Source: Shewanella sp. MBTL60-007 (GTDB taxonomy: Bacteria > Pseudomonadota > Gammaproteobacteria > Enterobacterales > Shewanellaceae). Taken from it: DNA of 64,000 bases. Below, piece by piece: positions 26,751-35,710 of the stretch. Where the stretch lies: positions 52,764 to 116,763 of the forward strand of contig NZ_BPET01000007.1 in the NCBI RefSeq assembly GCF_019654915.1, in the 5' to 3' direction. The notes beneath the pieces were generated by a model, which had not been told where the DNA came from, did not search any database, and was given only the letters and a program-made list of their open reading frames with translations. A program made the position numbers and the translations under genes. Numbering within the stretch: position 1 is the stretch's first letter; each line of letters begins with the position of its first letter.

Positions 26751-27085
26751 GTCTAAGTACACTTCACTGCATCTATGTTTAAAAGCACGGAGGATTACCA
26801 TCTTTTATGTGATCAAAATGTAGGGTGCTTGATACTGTTGTGTTTATGTTGTTTTTCGAGGGTGTAAAGCTTTGCAGTTTTTGTTGTTTTTGTAAGTTTC
26901 TATCGTGTTTTAGTGTTTCATTTTGTCAACGATTCAATTATTGTGTGCATCGCTAGGAGGGCAGCAGTGATTATGGTTTTAATCACTGAGTTATATCAAG
27001 GATGGCATATGATCTGCCTATGCTTATCAATATACCTGCACATCATTATCTCTTAGCATTAAACACAATATAAGGGAATAAATTG
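26751..27085. other. Intergenic region upstream of the outer-membrane protein gene
   Basis: About 335 bp, AT-rich with G/T-rich runs around 26830-26900. It must hold the promoter of the following gene; no operator recognised. Confidence 0.3.
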
Positions 27086-27841
27086 ATGAGACAAACAACT
27101 ACAGCTTTAGCAATTCTTCTCAGCCTTACCAGCCTAAGTGCTGCAGCAGCTCAAGATCACAACTATCAACATGAAGCTAGTCTTAGTTATGCAACTAATT
27201 CAGAAGAAGTGAGTGACGGTCTTTGGAACGCGAACTATCGTTACTATTTCAAAAGTGTTGAGCAAGGCAAAACACCTTATGCGCTGAACGGATTTTTAGC
27301 ACAAGAATCAAATGTCGGAGCAAACTATCAAAACTTCGATCCAACTGATACTGATAGTTATGGTGTCGATGGTACATTTGTTTTTGATTCTAATTGGTTC
27401 GTTGCTGCTAATTATCAAAAGTTTGATGTAGCAAGCTATGACTTCAATACTTATGGAGCTGAAGTGGGTTATTACTTTAACGATAGCTCTGCAGTATCTG
27501 CGTTTTATCAAGATGGTGATGATAACTTCACTGAAACATACGGTTTAAAAGTGCGTAGTTACATTGCTCTTCAATCTACTGCTGGCATCGATTTAAGCGC
27601 AAACTGGGCGCATAACGAGTTTGATGATGTAGTAAATCTGGGGGCAGACTTGTACGTTAACAACTCTTGGTCTGTAGGTGTGGGTTATACCAATAGCGAC
27701 CTCGATGATGCATTTGATGTGCGGACAGCTTATTGGCTGCGCATTTCAGACAATTTTTCGGCAAACTTTCAAGTTTCAAAAGTCCTGGATTCTGACTATG
27801 ATGGCGTTGGTCTAGGTTTGGGCTTGGTAGGACGTTTCTAA
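27086..27841 (+). CDS. Putative outer-membrane beta-barrel porin-like protein
   Basis: 251 residues from ATG 27086 (a TTG directly before it is also in frame). It has a signal peptide (about 1-22, ending AAA/AQ) and then alternating aromatic/polar strands with many Tyr, Phe, Asn and Asp residues, ending in a C-terminal Phe (LGLVGRF) as BAM substrates do. Two similar strand patterns (ANYQNFDPTD and ANYQKFDVAS) recur. The size suggests a barrel of roughly ten or twelve strands. I do not recognise a specific substrate; it resembles the 'putative porin' families of Shewanella. Monocistronic with its own terminator. Confidence 0.75.
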   Translation: MRQTTTALAILLSLTSLSAAAAQDHNYQHEASLSYATNSEEVSDGLWNANYRYYFKSVEQGKTPYALNGFLAQESNVGANYQNFDPTDTDSYGVDGTFVFDSNWFVAANYQKFDVASYDFNTYGAEVGYYFNDSSAVSAFYQDGDDNFTETYGLKVRSYIALQSTAGIDLSANWAHNEFDDVVNLGADLYVNNSWSVGVGYTNSDLDDAFDVRTAYWLRISDNFSANFQVSKVLDSDYDGVGLGLGLVGRF

Positions 27842-27872
27842 GCTATTTGCTTTTAGCGCCTCCAACAGAATT

Positions 27873-27901
27873 AAAACGCAGCCTCATGGCTGCGTTTTTG
27901 A
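27873..27901 (+). terminator. Rho-independent terminator of the porin-like gene
   Basis: AAAACGCAGCC-TCAT-GGCTGCGTTTT followed by TG. The stem is identical to the terminator after nqrF and only one loop base differs. Confidence 0.88.
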
Positions 27902-28064
27902 TTTACAGCACGTAAGAACATTATCGTTAAATTGAGGTGCAGGGATATAAACGATTTGATGGCAAGTGCTGATATGCACTAAATTGAAAAGGAAGTAAGC
28001 TTTTGAGGATAAATTGTGCTAGCTGACCTTTTCTGACTAACTTTTGACTTTGGAGTTTTAATTA

Positions 28065-28373
28065 ATGGCTATGGCAGAATTATCGATTGTCGCACTTATT
28101 GCCGTGGTTGTAGTGGTGAGTTATCTGTCTATCTACCCTAAAGTAGCAGGTAGCGATATTACACGCTTGCTTTGGTGTGATATTGCCATCTCTGCATTTG
28201 TATTAACGCTGGTAGGGGGGAAATATTGGGGCTCTGGCGAAGAGTTTAGCTTGTTGCTACTGGATGTTAATTGGTTCTGGTTTACCTTGATTATGTACCT
28301 GATTATCGAAGTGCCCATGGCGATGTGGTACGCCAAAAAGCACAATATCACCAAGGAGAATATGGACGAGTAA
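28065..28373 (+). CDS. Small inner-membrane protein of unknown function
   Basis: 102 residues with three predicted membrane helices (about 6-25, 38-52 and 68-92) and a charged C-terminus (AKKHNITKENMDE). The ATG follows a TTTTAATTA stretch with no strong ribosome site beyond TTTGGAG about 10 bases upstream. It recalls small uncharacterised Shewanella membrane proteins; no function can be assigned. The aryl-sulfate sulfotransferase gene starts 196 bp downstream, so co-transcription is uncertain. Confidence 0.65.
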   Translation: MAMAELSIVALIAVVVVVSYLSIYPKVAGSDITRLLWCDIAISAFVLTLVGGKYWGSGEEFSLLLLDVNWFWFTLIMYLIIEVPMAMWYAKKHNITKENMDE

Positions 28374-28569
28374 GCAGCATGCCTAGTGTATGGATAAACG
28401 ACAATGGTATTTAATGAAAGTTTGCTTTATCTGCATTGAGATAGCTAAAGCGTGATCCTTACATCAAACTCAAAATATACTCGCCGTTGTGTTAATTAGG
28501 CAGCTACTTTAATTGAATTTGCTGATTATAATCGGCCTCAGTTTTTGACTCGCTGAGAATATCAATTAA

Positions 28570-30375
28570 ATGTCTAGACCCTCTTTAATGCTACCCGCAT
28601 TAGCTTTATCCCTTAGTCTGTGTGGCACCCAAGTTTTTGCCTCTATTGATGGTATGAAGCCTAAGCCAGTTGATGGTGCTCCGTTAGGCTATATCATTCA
28701 TAACCCTTATGAAAACGCGCCGCTAACCGCTTTAGTCACCCTAGCGGGTCATACTATTTCAGGCGTTGAAGTCACCGTACATGCTAATGATGAAGATGGT
28801 GTGAGTCTGACTTACCAAGTCGATGATATGCGGGTGATGGATGAAGGCGGCGTGCCTATTTTTGGTCTTTATCCAGCGTTTATGAACCACTTTACCGTTA
28901 AGTGGACGGAGAATGGTGAGCGTAAATCCCACGACTATAAAATGCTAACCCCCGATATTGATATGGGATTTTCTGAAAGTCAGTGGGCTAAAGCGCCACT
29001 GGTTGAAGTTGAGCATGTCGATGCCGATTTTAAAGACAGATTGTACTTTGTAAACTGGACCAATGCCGACGGTAAAGCTGCACCGCTGATGCATAACAAT
29101 GTCGATGCGCCCGGGGCATTTTCTTGGGATGGTAAACCTGGGTTCTTCATTATTGATACAGCGGGTGATATTCGCTGGTATATGAATCCCTATACCACTC
29201 ATGACGCGAAAAGCTATGACAATGCTGGTTATGCCATGGGCATGAACGTCACTAAAGACGGCAACATGGTGTGGGTACAAGGCCAAGGTTGGAAGAAGAT
29301 GTCGATTATGGGGCGGATGATCTCTGAGCATAACTTACCGGGTAACTTTATCGATGCCTCACACGAAGGTATTGAGGGGGCGAATGGTAACGTGTTTATT
29401 CGCGCTGCCGCTAAAGACTACCGTACCGCAGATGGCCGTTTGGTTAACACTGTGCGTGACCAAATTATCGAGGTGGATAACACGGGTAAGTTGGTGGATT
29501 ACTGGGATCTCAACACCATCTTAGATCCAATGCGTGACGCGGCGCTGTTATCTCTGGATGCGGGCGCGGTATGTCTAAACATCAACCTTGACGATGCGGG
29601 TCATCAAACCACAGAGGAAGACTTAGCAAAGGCGCCATATGGTGACATTCATGGAGTAGCAACCGGTCGTAACTGGGCTCATGTTAACTCTATTGAGTAT
29701 GATCCTGCTGACGACAGCATTATCATCAGCTCGCGCCATCAGTCGGCGGTGATTAAAATTGGTCGTAATAAGCAAGTTAAGTGGATCTTAAGTGCCAGCA
29801 AGGGCTGGAGCGAGAAGTTCCAAGATAAACTACTTAAACCTATTACGGCAGACGGTGAGCCGATCTGGTGTAATGAAAAGGGCGCATGTCAGGATAAAGA
29901 CTTTGACTTTAGCTGGACATCACATACTGCTTATTTAGTCCCAGAGAAGGGTACCCTAACTGTATTTGATAACGGCGATGGCCGCGATTTAGGCCAGCCT
30001 ATGTTTGCTACCGAAAAGTACTCGCGCTCAGTAGAGTATAAAATCGATGAGCAAAACATGACGGTTCAGCAGGTGTGGGAATACGGTAAAGATGAGCTTG
30101 GCTATGAAGGCTACTCACCAGTGACCTCTATTGTAAAATACCAAGCCGATAAAGACAGCATGATGAGCTACTTCGCCTCAGCAGGCCTGTTTGGTTTGGG
30201 AGGCGGTTACGGCAACCTGAAGATGGATGACACCACTGGTAAGGTGCAATCCATTCTGGTTGAGCACAGATATGGCGAAACAAAGCCTGCGGTACGCATC
30301 AATATCGATAGTCATGATATGTTTGCCACGGGTTATCGCGCGCAGGTCATTCGCGTCAACGAGATGCTGAAATAA
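28570..30375 (+). CDS. Periplasmic aryl-sulfate sulfotransferase (ASST)
   Basis: 601 residues with a signal peptide (1-24, VFA/S). The N-terminal beta-sandwich is followed by a six-bladed propeller characteristic of PAPS-independent bacterial ASST. Recognisable elements are NFIDASHEGIEG, the ATGRNWAHVNSIEYD histidine, SSRHQSAVIKI and FSWTSHTAYL, where the catalytic His and its helpers lie in this family. Two cysteines at WCNEKGACQ could form the disulfide that E. coli ASST acquires from DsbL. It transfers sulfate between phenolic esters and phenols. No dsbL/dsbI pair is adjacent, so a general Dsb system would have to suffice. Confidence 0.9.
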   Translation: MSRPSLMLPALALSLSLCGTQVFASIDGMKPKPVDGAPLGYIIHNPYENAPLTALVTLAGHTISGVEVTVHANDEDGVSLTYQVDDMRVMDEGGVPIFGLYPAFMNHFTVKWTENGERKSHDYKMLTPDIDMGFSESQWAKAPLVEVEHVDADFKDRLYFVNWTNADGKAAPLMHNNVDAPGAFSWDGKPGFFIIDTAGDIRWYMNPYTTHDAKSYDNAGYAMGMNVTKDGNMVWVQGQGWKKMSIMGRMISEHNLPGNFIDASHEGIEGANGNVFIRAAAKDYRTADGRLVNTVRDQIIEVDNTGKLVDYWDLNTILDPMRDAALLSLDAGAVCLNINLDDAGHQTTEEDLAKAPYGDIHGVATGRNWAHVNSIEYDPADDSIIISSRHQSAVIKIGRNKQVKWILSASKGWSEKFQDKLLKPITADGEPIWCNEKGACQDKDFDFSWTSHTAYLVPEKGTLTVFDNGDGRDLGQPMFATEKYSRSVEYKIDEQNMTVQQVWEYGKDELGYEGYSPVTSIVKYQADKDSMMSYFASAGLFGLGGGYGNLKMDDTTGKVQSILVEHRYGETKPAVRINIDSHDMFATGYRAQVIRVNEMLK

Positions 30376-30435
30376 GACTGAGATGCTCAAGTAATTGGTT
30401 AATGAGTAGTCGATTATTGAATTGAGCTTTTAAAC

Positions 30436-30466
30436 AAAAATAGCGCCATCAAGGCGCTATTTTTAT
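30436..30466. terminator. Bidirectional terminator between assT-like gene and trpA
   Basis: AAAAATAGCGCC-ATCAA-GGCGCTATTTTT is a perfect 12-bp stem with an A-run on one side and T-run on the other. It lies between the convergent sulfotransferase and trp operons. Confidence 0.88.
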
Positions 30467-30484
30467 ATCTGCGAGGCTATATTA

Positions 30485-31294
30485 TTAGCGAGCCGTCGCC
30501 GCTTTCATGTTGCGGGTAAATTCACCGAGAGTGCTTAACAAGGTTGTCTCGTTGTCTTTATTGGCTTCGATAATCTTAACCACAGCAGAACCAGAGATGG
30601 CGCCAGCAGCTCCCGCATCGATAGCGGCTTTGACTTGATTTGGCTCAGCAATACCAAAACCGAGTAGCGGTGGCGCGCCATTAAACTCTTTTAGACGAGT
30701 GAGAATGTCATCTATTGGCATACCTGCCTTCGATTCAGTTCCGGTAACTCCCGCGCGTGATAGCAGGTAAGTGTAGCCTTCTCCTTTTTCACTGACCTGC
30801 TTGAGCGTGTCGCTGTCGGCATTAGGCGGCGCGATAAAGATTGGGCATACGCCGTGGGCTTTGGCTGACTCGATAAAGGGGGCGGCCTCCTCGACTGGCG
30901 CATCGGCAATCAATACAGAGTCAACACCAGCGGCTTGGCATTTTGCATAGAAGGTATCGATGCCATTAGCGTAAACCAAGTTTGCATATAAAAGTAAGCC
31001 GATAGGCAGGTCAGGGTATTTAGCACGAATGGTGCCTAGCATCTCGAAGCACTGGCTTGGCGTTGTGCCCGCGGCTAAGGCGCGCAGGTTAGCCCCCTGA
31101 ATAACAGGTCCATCGGCTAATGGGTCTGAAAATGGGAAGCCAAGCTCGAGGGCATCGGCACCGTTTTCCACTAAGGTATCTACTATCTTAAGTGATAGTT
31201 CAGGTGATGGGTCGCCTAAGGTGACGAATGGCACAAATGCGCCTTGGTTTTTCTCATTTAGGGCGGCAAAGGCTGCCTGATAACGTTGACTCAT
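30485..31294 (-). CDS. trpA: Tryptophan synthase alpha subunit
   Basis: 269 residues from the ATG at 31294, which has AGGAG upstream and gives the usual MSQRYQAAF start; a longer frame into trpB is rejected. It cleaves indole-3-glycerol phosphate to indole and G3P. The catalytic Glu and Asp lie in [16 protein letters not shown]; the phosphate-binding GFGIAEP and SGSAVVK segments are present. Last gene of the trp operon, 10 bp after trpB. Confidence 0.96.
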   Translation of the reverse strand: MSQRYQAAFAALNEKNQGAFVPFVTLGDPSPELSLKIVDTLVENGADALELGFPFSDPLADGPVIQGANLRALAAGTTPSQCFEMLGTIRAKYPDLPIGLLLYANLVYANGIDTFYAKCQAAGVDSVLIADAPVEEAAPFIESAKAHGVCPIFIAPPNADSDTLKQVSEKGEGYTYLLSRAGVTGTESKAGMPIDDILTRLKEFNGAPPLLGFGIAEPNQVKAAIDAGAAGAISGSAVVKIIEANKDNETTLLSTLGEFTRNMKAATAR

Positions 31295-31304
31295 TGCCAC
31301 TCTC

Positions 31305-32495
31305 CTAGCTGTTCTGGTTTTGATTTTCAAGAATGTCTGCAACGGTGAAGATATCTTTGTCACCGCGGCCCGATAGGTTGACCACTAATAGAGTCTCTTT
31401 AGTCGCTTCTTTGGCAAGCTTCACCGCATAAGCCAGTGCGTGAGCCGACTCAAGGGCTGGAATAATCCCCTCTGACCGTGCTAGTAGCTGGAAAGCTTCG
31501 AGTGCTTCATCATCGGTTGCTGACTCGTAAGTCGCGCGGCCAATGGCTGCAAGGTGAGCATGCTGCGGCCCAACCGATGGGAAATCAAGCCCTGCCGATA
31601 CAGAGTACGACTCCTCTATTTGCCCTTCGCTGTCTTGCATCAATGGCGCTTTCATACCAAAGAAAATCCCGGTTTTGCCGTGCTTAAGTGGCGCGCCGTG
31701 CATTGGCGTATCTATGCCTTTACCCGCCGGCTCGACACCAATGAGTGCGACCTCTTCTTCATCGATAAAGTCGGCAAACATACCGATGGCATTGGAGCCA
31801 CCGCCGACACAGGCGATAACCGCATCCGGCAGACGACCTTCACGCTCGAGAATTTGGCTCTTGGTTTCTGCGCCAATCATACGCTGAAACTCACGCACAA
31901 TTGTTGGGAATGGGTGTGGCCCTGCGGCCGTACCCAGTAGATAGTGAGCTTTATCGTAGCTGCCAGACCAGTCGCGCATAGCTTCGTTGCAGGCATCTTT
32001 TAGGGTGGCTGAACCTGAGGTTACAGGGATCACTTCTGCGCCCATCAGCTTCATTCTAAATACGTTTGGTGATTGACGCTCAACATCTTTTGCGCCCATA
32101 TACACCTTACACTTAAGACCGAGTAGGGCACAGGCAAGAGCCGTTGCCACACCGTGTTGTCCCGCGCCAGTCTCGGCGATGATCTCTTTTTTCCCCATGC
32201 GCTTGGCTAGCAAGGCCTGACCCAATACCTGGTTGGTCTTGTGGGCACCACCATGAAGTAGATCTTCACGCTTTAGGTAGATTTTGGCTAACGGATTAGG
32301 ACTTAAGTTGCGGGTCAGCGTTAATGCTGTTGGGCGACCCGCGTAGTTCTTTAATAGCTCGGTAAACTCTTTCTGGAAGCTTTCATCTTCTTGGGCTTCG
32401 ATGAAGGCGGTTTCTAACTGCTTCAAGGCCGGCATTAAAATTTGTGGTACGTACATGCCGCCATATTCCCCAAAGTAGGGATTTAACTTGCTCAT
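31305..32495 (-). CDS. trpB: Tryptophan synthase beta subunit
   Basis: 396 residues, full length. The PLP lysine is in [14 protein letters not shown], the phosphate-binding loop in [12 protein letters not shown], and the QHGVATA and GRGDKD segments are conserved. It condenses indole with serine in complex with TrpA. A 93-bp gap to trpCF contains a short inverted repeat (GCCACA...TGTGGC). Confidence 0.97.
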   Translation of the reverse strand: MSKLNPYFGEYGGMYVPQILMPALKQLETAFIEAQEDESFQKEFTELLKNYAGRPTALTLTRNLSPNPLAKIYLKREDLLHGGAHKTNQVLGQALLAKRMGKKEIIAETGAGQHGVATALACALLGLKCKVYMGAKDVERQSPNVFRMKLMGAEVIPVTSGSATLKDACNEAMRDWSGSYDKAHYLLGTAAGPHPFPTIVREFQRMIGAETKSQILEREGRLPDAVIACVGGGSNAIGMFADFIDEEEVALIGVEPAGKGIDTPMHGAPLKHGKTGIFFGMKAPLMQDSEGQIEESYSVSAGLDFPSVGPQHAHLAAIGRATYESATDDEALEAFQLLARSEGIIPALESAHALAYAVKLAKEATKETLLVVNLSGRGDKDIFTVADILENQNQNS

Positions 32496-32588
32496 AATCT
32501 TGTCCTGTCTCTTTTCATTTTGTGGCCACAGGCCGGTTCAGCATGTGGCGATATTCTTGCTTAGCTTGTTGTACTAGTATTATCTAGC

Positions 32589-34016
32589 TTAGTACTGACG
32601 TAGCTGGGTAAACGTGGCTGATATTTTGCCAAAATCTTTTATGCCAGGGCTTTGCTCAAGACCAGAGTTAAAGTCTAAGCCGTAAAAGCCTTGGGCTGCG
32701 GCTAGCACTGCATTATCTGGGCTTAAGCCGCCAGCGAGTAGTGCCGTATCTCGGTTTGGCAGTGCCTTTTGCCAATCAAAGGTTTGGCCTGTACCGCCAA
32801 ATTGACCGTCTGACTTACTATCAAAAACGATTCGGTCGATACCTTCCGGAATAATTAGCTCGTTGTTACTTTCAACATCGACCGCAACCGCTTTCCAAAT
32901 TTGAGTCCGGCAGTCTTGCTCTGTAAAAATCGCTTTTAGCTGACTCACTTCAAGAGCTGTTTCTTTACCGTGTAACTGCACCGCAAACAGACCTAACTCG
33001 ATTGCTAAATTTGCGATAACATCGACGGCTTCATTGACAAATACCCCAACTAGTTTGAGCTTGGTGCCACTTTGATGTAATTGCTTGACTAACTCTTTTG
33101 CTTGCTCGGAAGTTACAGATCGTGGTGATTTTTGGGCAAAAATGAGTCCACCATAGACAGCGCCCGCTTTTGCGACAGCGAGCATGTCTTCGATACGGGT
33201 TAGACCGCAAACTTTATTGTGCCCAAAAGTTAGGGTACGGCAGGCTAGGTCGAGATCATCCTCAGCCATTAACGAGCTACCAACTAAGAAACCATCGACT
33301 AAGGGCGCTAAACGGCGAACCTGTGCTTGGTTATAGATCCCAGACTCGCTGATCACCACTCTGTCGGCAGGAATATGCGGCGCGAGTTCTTCTGTAGTCG
33401 CAAGATCGGTAGATAAGTCGCGTAGGTTGCGGTTATTGATACCGATTATCTTGGCATTAAGCTCAATGGCGCGAGTCAGCTCAGCTTCGTTGCTGACCTC
33501 TGTTAAGATATCGAGGTGATATGTAGCGGCTTCGGCTGCTAAGGCTTGATAACGTGTGTCATCCAGTACCGATAGCATCAATAAGATGGCATCGGCGCCT
33601 TGGTGAGCGGCAAGCTTGACCTGATACTCATCAACGAAAAAGTCTTTGCACAAGATTGGCTGCGTAACACGAGCACGCACTCGTGGAATATAGTCCATGT
33701 CCCCTTGGAAGAACTGCTCATCGGTTAATACCGAGATGCCTGCTGCGTAGCGGTTATAGACATCGGCAATAGCATCGACATCAAACACGCCACGAATTAA
33801 GCCTTTAGATGGACTGGCTTTTTTACACTCTAAAATAAACCCAGCATTTGGGGCTTTTAGGGCATCAAATAAACTTCTGTCAGACACTTTAGGGGTAAGG
33901 TTTGCCTCAGGAAAGCGTAGCTTAAGTGACGCAATGTGAGCCGTTTTGGTATCAACAATTTTAGTTAATACGTTGCTTTCTTTGGCTACTCTTGTATCTC
34001 GTAGATCCGTGCTCAC
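32589..34016 (-). CDS. trpC: Bifunctional indole-3-glycerol-phosphate synthase / phosphoribosylanthranilate isomerase
   Basis: 475 residues starting at GTG 34016, with AAGGAG 7 bases upstream; the overlapping ATG runs at once into TGA in another frame. The N-terminal IGPS half holds ECKKASPSKGLIRG and ISESGIYNQAQV. The C-terminal PRAI half (from about 275) begins KVCGLTRIEDMLAVAKAGA with the catalytic Cys and ends GLDFNSGLEQSPG with the catalytic Asp. This trpC-trpF fusion is typical of gammaproteobacteria. Starts 1 base after the trpD stop. Confidence 0.96.
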   Translation of the reverse strand: MSTDLRDTRVAKESNVLTKIVDTKTAHIASLKLRFPEANLTPKVSDRSLFDALKAPNAGFILECKKASPSKGLIRGVFDVDAIADVYNRYAAGISVLTDEQFFQGDMDYIPRVRARVTQPILCKDFFVDEYQVKLAAHQGADAILLMLSVLDDTRYQALAAEAATYHLDILTEVSNEAELTRAIELNAKIIGINNRNLRDLSTDLATTEELAPHIPADRVVISESGIYNQAQVRRLAPLVDGFLVGSSLMAEDDLDLACRTLTFGHNKVCGLTRIEDMLAVAKAGAVYGGLIFAQKSPRSVTSEQAKELVKQLHQSGTKLKLVGVFVNEAVDVIANLAIELGLFAVQLHGKETALEVSQLKAIFTEQDCRTQIWKAVAVDVESNNELIIPEGIDRIVFDSKSDGQFGGTGQTFDWQKALPNRDTALLAGGLSPDNAVLAAAQGFYGLDFNSGLEQSPGIKDFGKISATFTQLRQY

Positions 34017-34017
34017 A

Positions 34018-35091
34018 TTATGCTCCTTTGTCAGCTTGGCTAGCGTTAGCAAGCTGGGTCAATAATTCGTAGGCTTTACCGCTCTTTATCGTCTCTAATG
34101 CTAACGCTGTACCTGATTTAATGTCATCACAAATGCCGGCAACATAGAGGGCGCAGCCTGCATTTATGGCGACAGCATTCATATGGGCACTTTGACCTGT
34201 GCCCTTAAGGATGGCGCGGGTATACTCAGCATTTTCTTCAGGGGCACCGCCTTCTAAATCACTAAGCTCTGCTTTTGGGACACCAAGCATCTCAGGGTTA
34301 ATGCGGTACTCGCTGATCTCTCCCTCTTTTAACTCATGCACTAAGGTATCACCGTGTAGTGCGACTTCATCGAGGCCGCTACCGTGAACGACCATAGCAC
34401 GCTTAATACCAAGAGCCTTAACCACCTCTGCGATGGGGGCAACAAGCTCGGAGCTATAGACGCCTAGCAGCATAAAGTCAGGGTGGGATGGGTTAATGAG
34501 CGGCCCAAGCACATTAAATAGGGTGCGGGTTTTAAGCGCTTGGCGCACAGGCACTGCATGGGCGACGCCGCCGTGGTAGTGAGGTGCAAACAGGAAGCAC
34601 AGCCCTAACTCGTCTAAGCAATCGCGGGCGGTTTCTGGAGCCATGGTTAGGTCGATACCAAATTGTGCTAGCAAGTCAGACGAGCCGGATTTACTTGAGA
34701 CGCTGCGATTACCGTGTTTAGCGACATTGGCCCCCGCTGCTGCGGCAACGAACGCGGCAGTGGTGGATATATTGATGGTATTGTGGCCATCGCCGCCAGT
34801 ACCTACGATATCGACGATGCCTTTGCTCGCAGTCGTTTTGTTCGGTGTAGGAAAAGCTTTGGCTGCCGCTCTTAGTGCATCGGCTGCGCCAGAGATCTCA
34901 TCGATGGTTTCACCGCGCATCTTCATTGCTACCAACATACCCGCCATAGTGACTTCATTCATCTCACCTTGGATAATGCGGCTAAATAGTGTTTTTGCTT
35001 CTTGCCTGGTTAAACTTTCTCCGCGATAGAGGGATTCGATAAGCGCTTCAGCAGACTTAACTTTAGTGTGAGTGATTTCTGTTTGACTCAT
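34018..35091 (-). CDS. trpD: Anthranilate phosphoribosyltransferase
   Basis: 357 residues. PRPP-binding GTGGDGHNTINIST and KHGNRSVSSKSGSSDLL are intact; HGSGLDE occurs later. It is a stand-alone TrpD, not fused to TrpG as in enterics. 4-bp gap from trpG. Confidence 0.96.
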   Translation of the reverse strand: MSQTEITHTKVKSAEALIESLYRGESLTRQEAKTLFSRIIQGEMNEVTMAGMLVAMKMRGETIDEISGAADALRAAAKAFPTPNKTTASKGIVDIVGTGGDGHNTINISTTAAFVAAAAGANVAKHGNRSVSSKSGSSDLLAQFGIDLTMAPETARDCLDELGLCFLFAPHYHGGVAHAVPVRQALKTRTLFNVLGPLINPSHPDFMLLGVYSSELVAPIAEVVKALGIKRAMVVHGSGLDEVALHGDTLVHELKEGEISEYRINPEMLGVPKAELSDLEGGAPEENAEYTRAILKGTGQSAHMNAVAINAGCALYVAGICDDIKSGTALALETIKSGKAYELLTQLANASQADKGA

Positions 35092-35095
35092 TATC

Positions 35096-35710
35096 TTATC
35101 CTTCTACGTTATCGCGGCTATTGTCGGCTAGTGCGTTAGATAAGTACCCTAAGCTTTGCACTAACAGCTGGCTACCTAAAGTGGTTAAAATGGATTCTGG
35201 ATGAAACTGAAAACCCACCGCTTTGTCTTCTCTGTGAATGATAGCCATCGGCATCTCTTCTGTGGTCGCAATGACCTCTAGGCACTCGGGGATCTGGGTT
35301 GCCACTAAGCTATGATAACGGGCAACAGGAAGCGGTGAGGGGAGGCCTGCAAAGATATCTGTGCCGTTATGAAAGGTTGGGCTAGCTTTACCGTGAACCA
35401 CTTGTCCTGCGCGCTCAACCTTACCACCGTAATGCTCAACCAAGGCTTGATGTCCAAGGCAAATCCCCAACATAGGCACCTTGCCTGCAACGCATTCAAT
35501 TAAAGCCATTAGCGAGCCAGCTTCATGGGGCGCACCTGGGCCTGGTGACAGCACAAGTGCCGCAGGTACGGTTTCATTGAGCAATTTGTTAGCGATAAAG
35601 TTGGCATCGACATCATTACGATAAATTACAACTTCATAGCCTAGGCTTCTAAACTGATCCACTAGGTTGTAAGTGAAGGAGTCAAAGTTATCTAACAGGT
35701 AGATTTTCAT
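35096..35710 (-). CDS. trpG: Anthranilate synthase glutamine amidotransferase component
   Basis: 204 residues, a class I amidotransferase: nucleophile Cys in MLGICLGHQAL and His-Glu in FQFHPESILT. It supplies ammonia to TrpE. Its start overlaps the trpE stop by 4 bases, so the two subunits are translationally coupled. Confidence 0.96.
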   Translation of the reverse strand: MKIYLLDNFDSFTYNLVDQFRSLGYEVVIYRNDVDANFIANKLLNETVPAALVLSPGPGAPHEAGSLMALIECVAGKVPMLGICLGHQALVEHYGGKVERAGQVVHGKASPTFHNGTDIFAGLPSPLPVARYHSLVATQIPECLEVIATTEEMPMAIIHREDKAVGFQFHPESILTTLGSQLLVQSLGYLSNALADNSRDNVEG

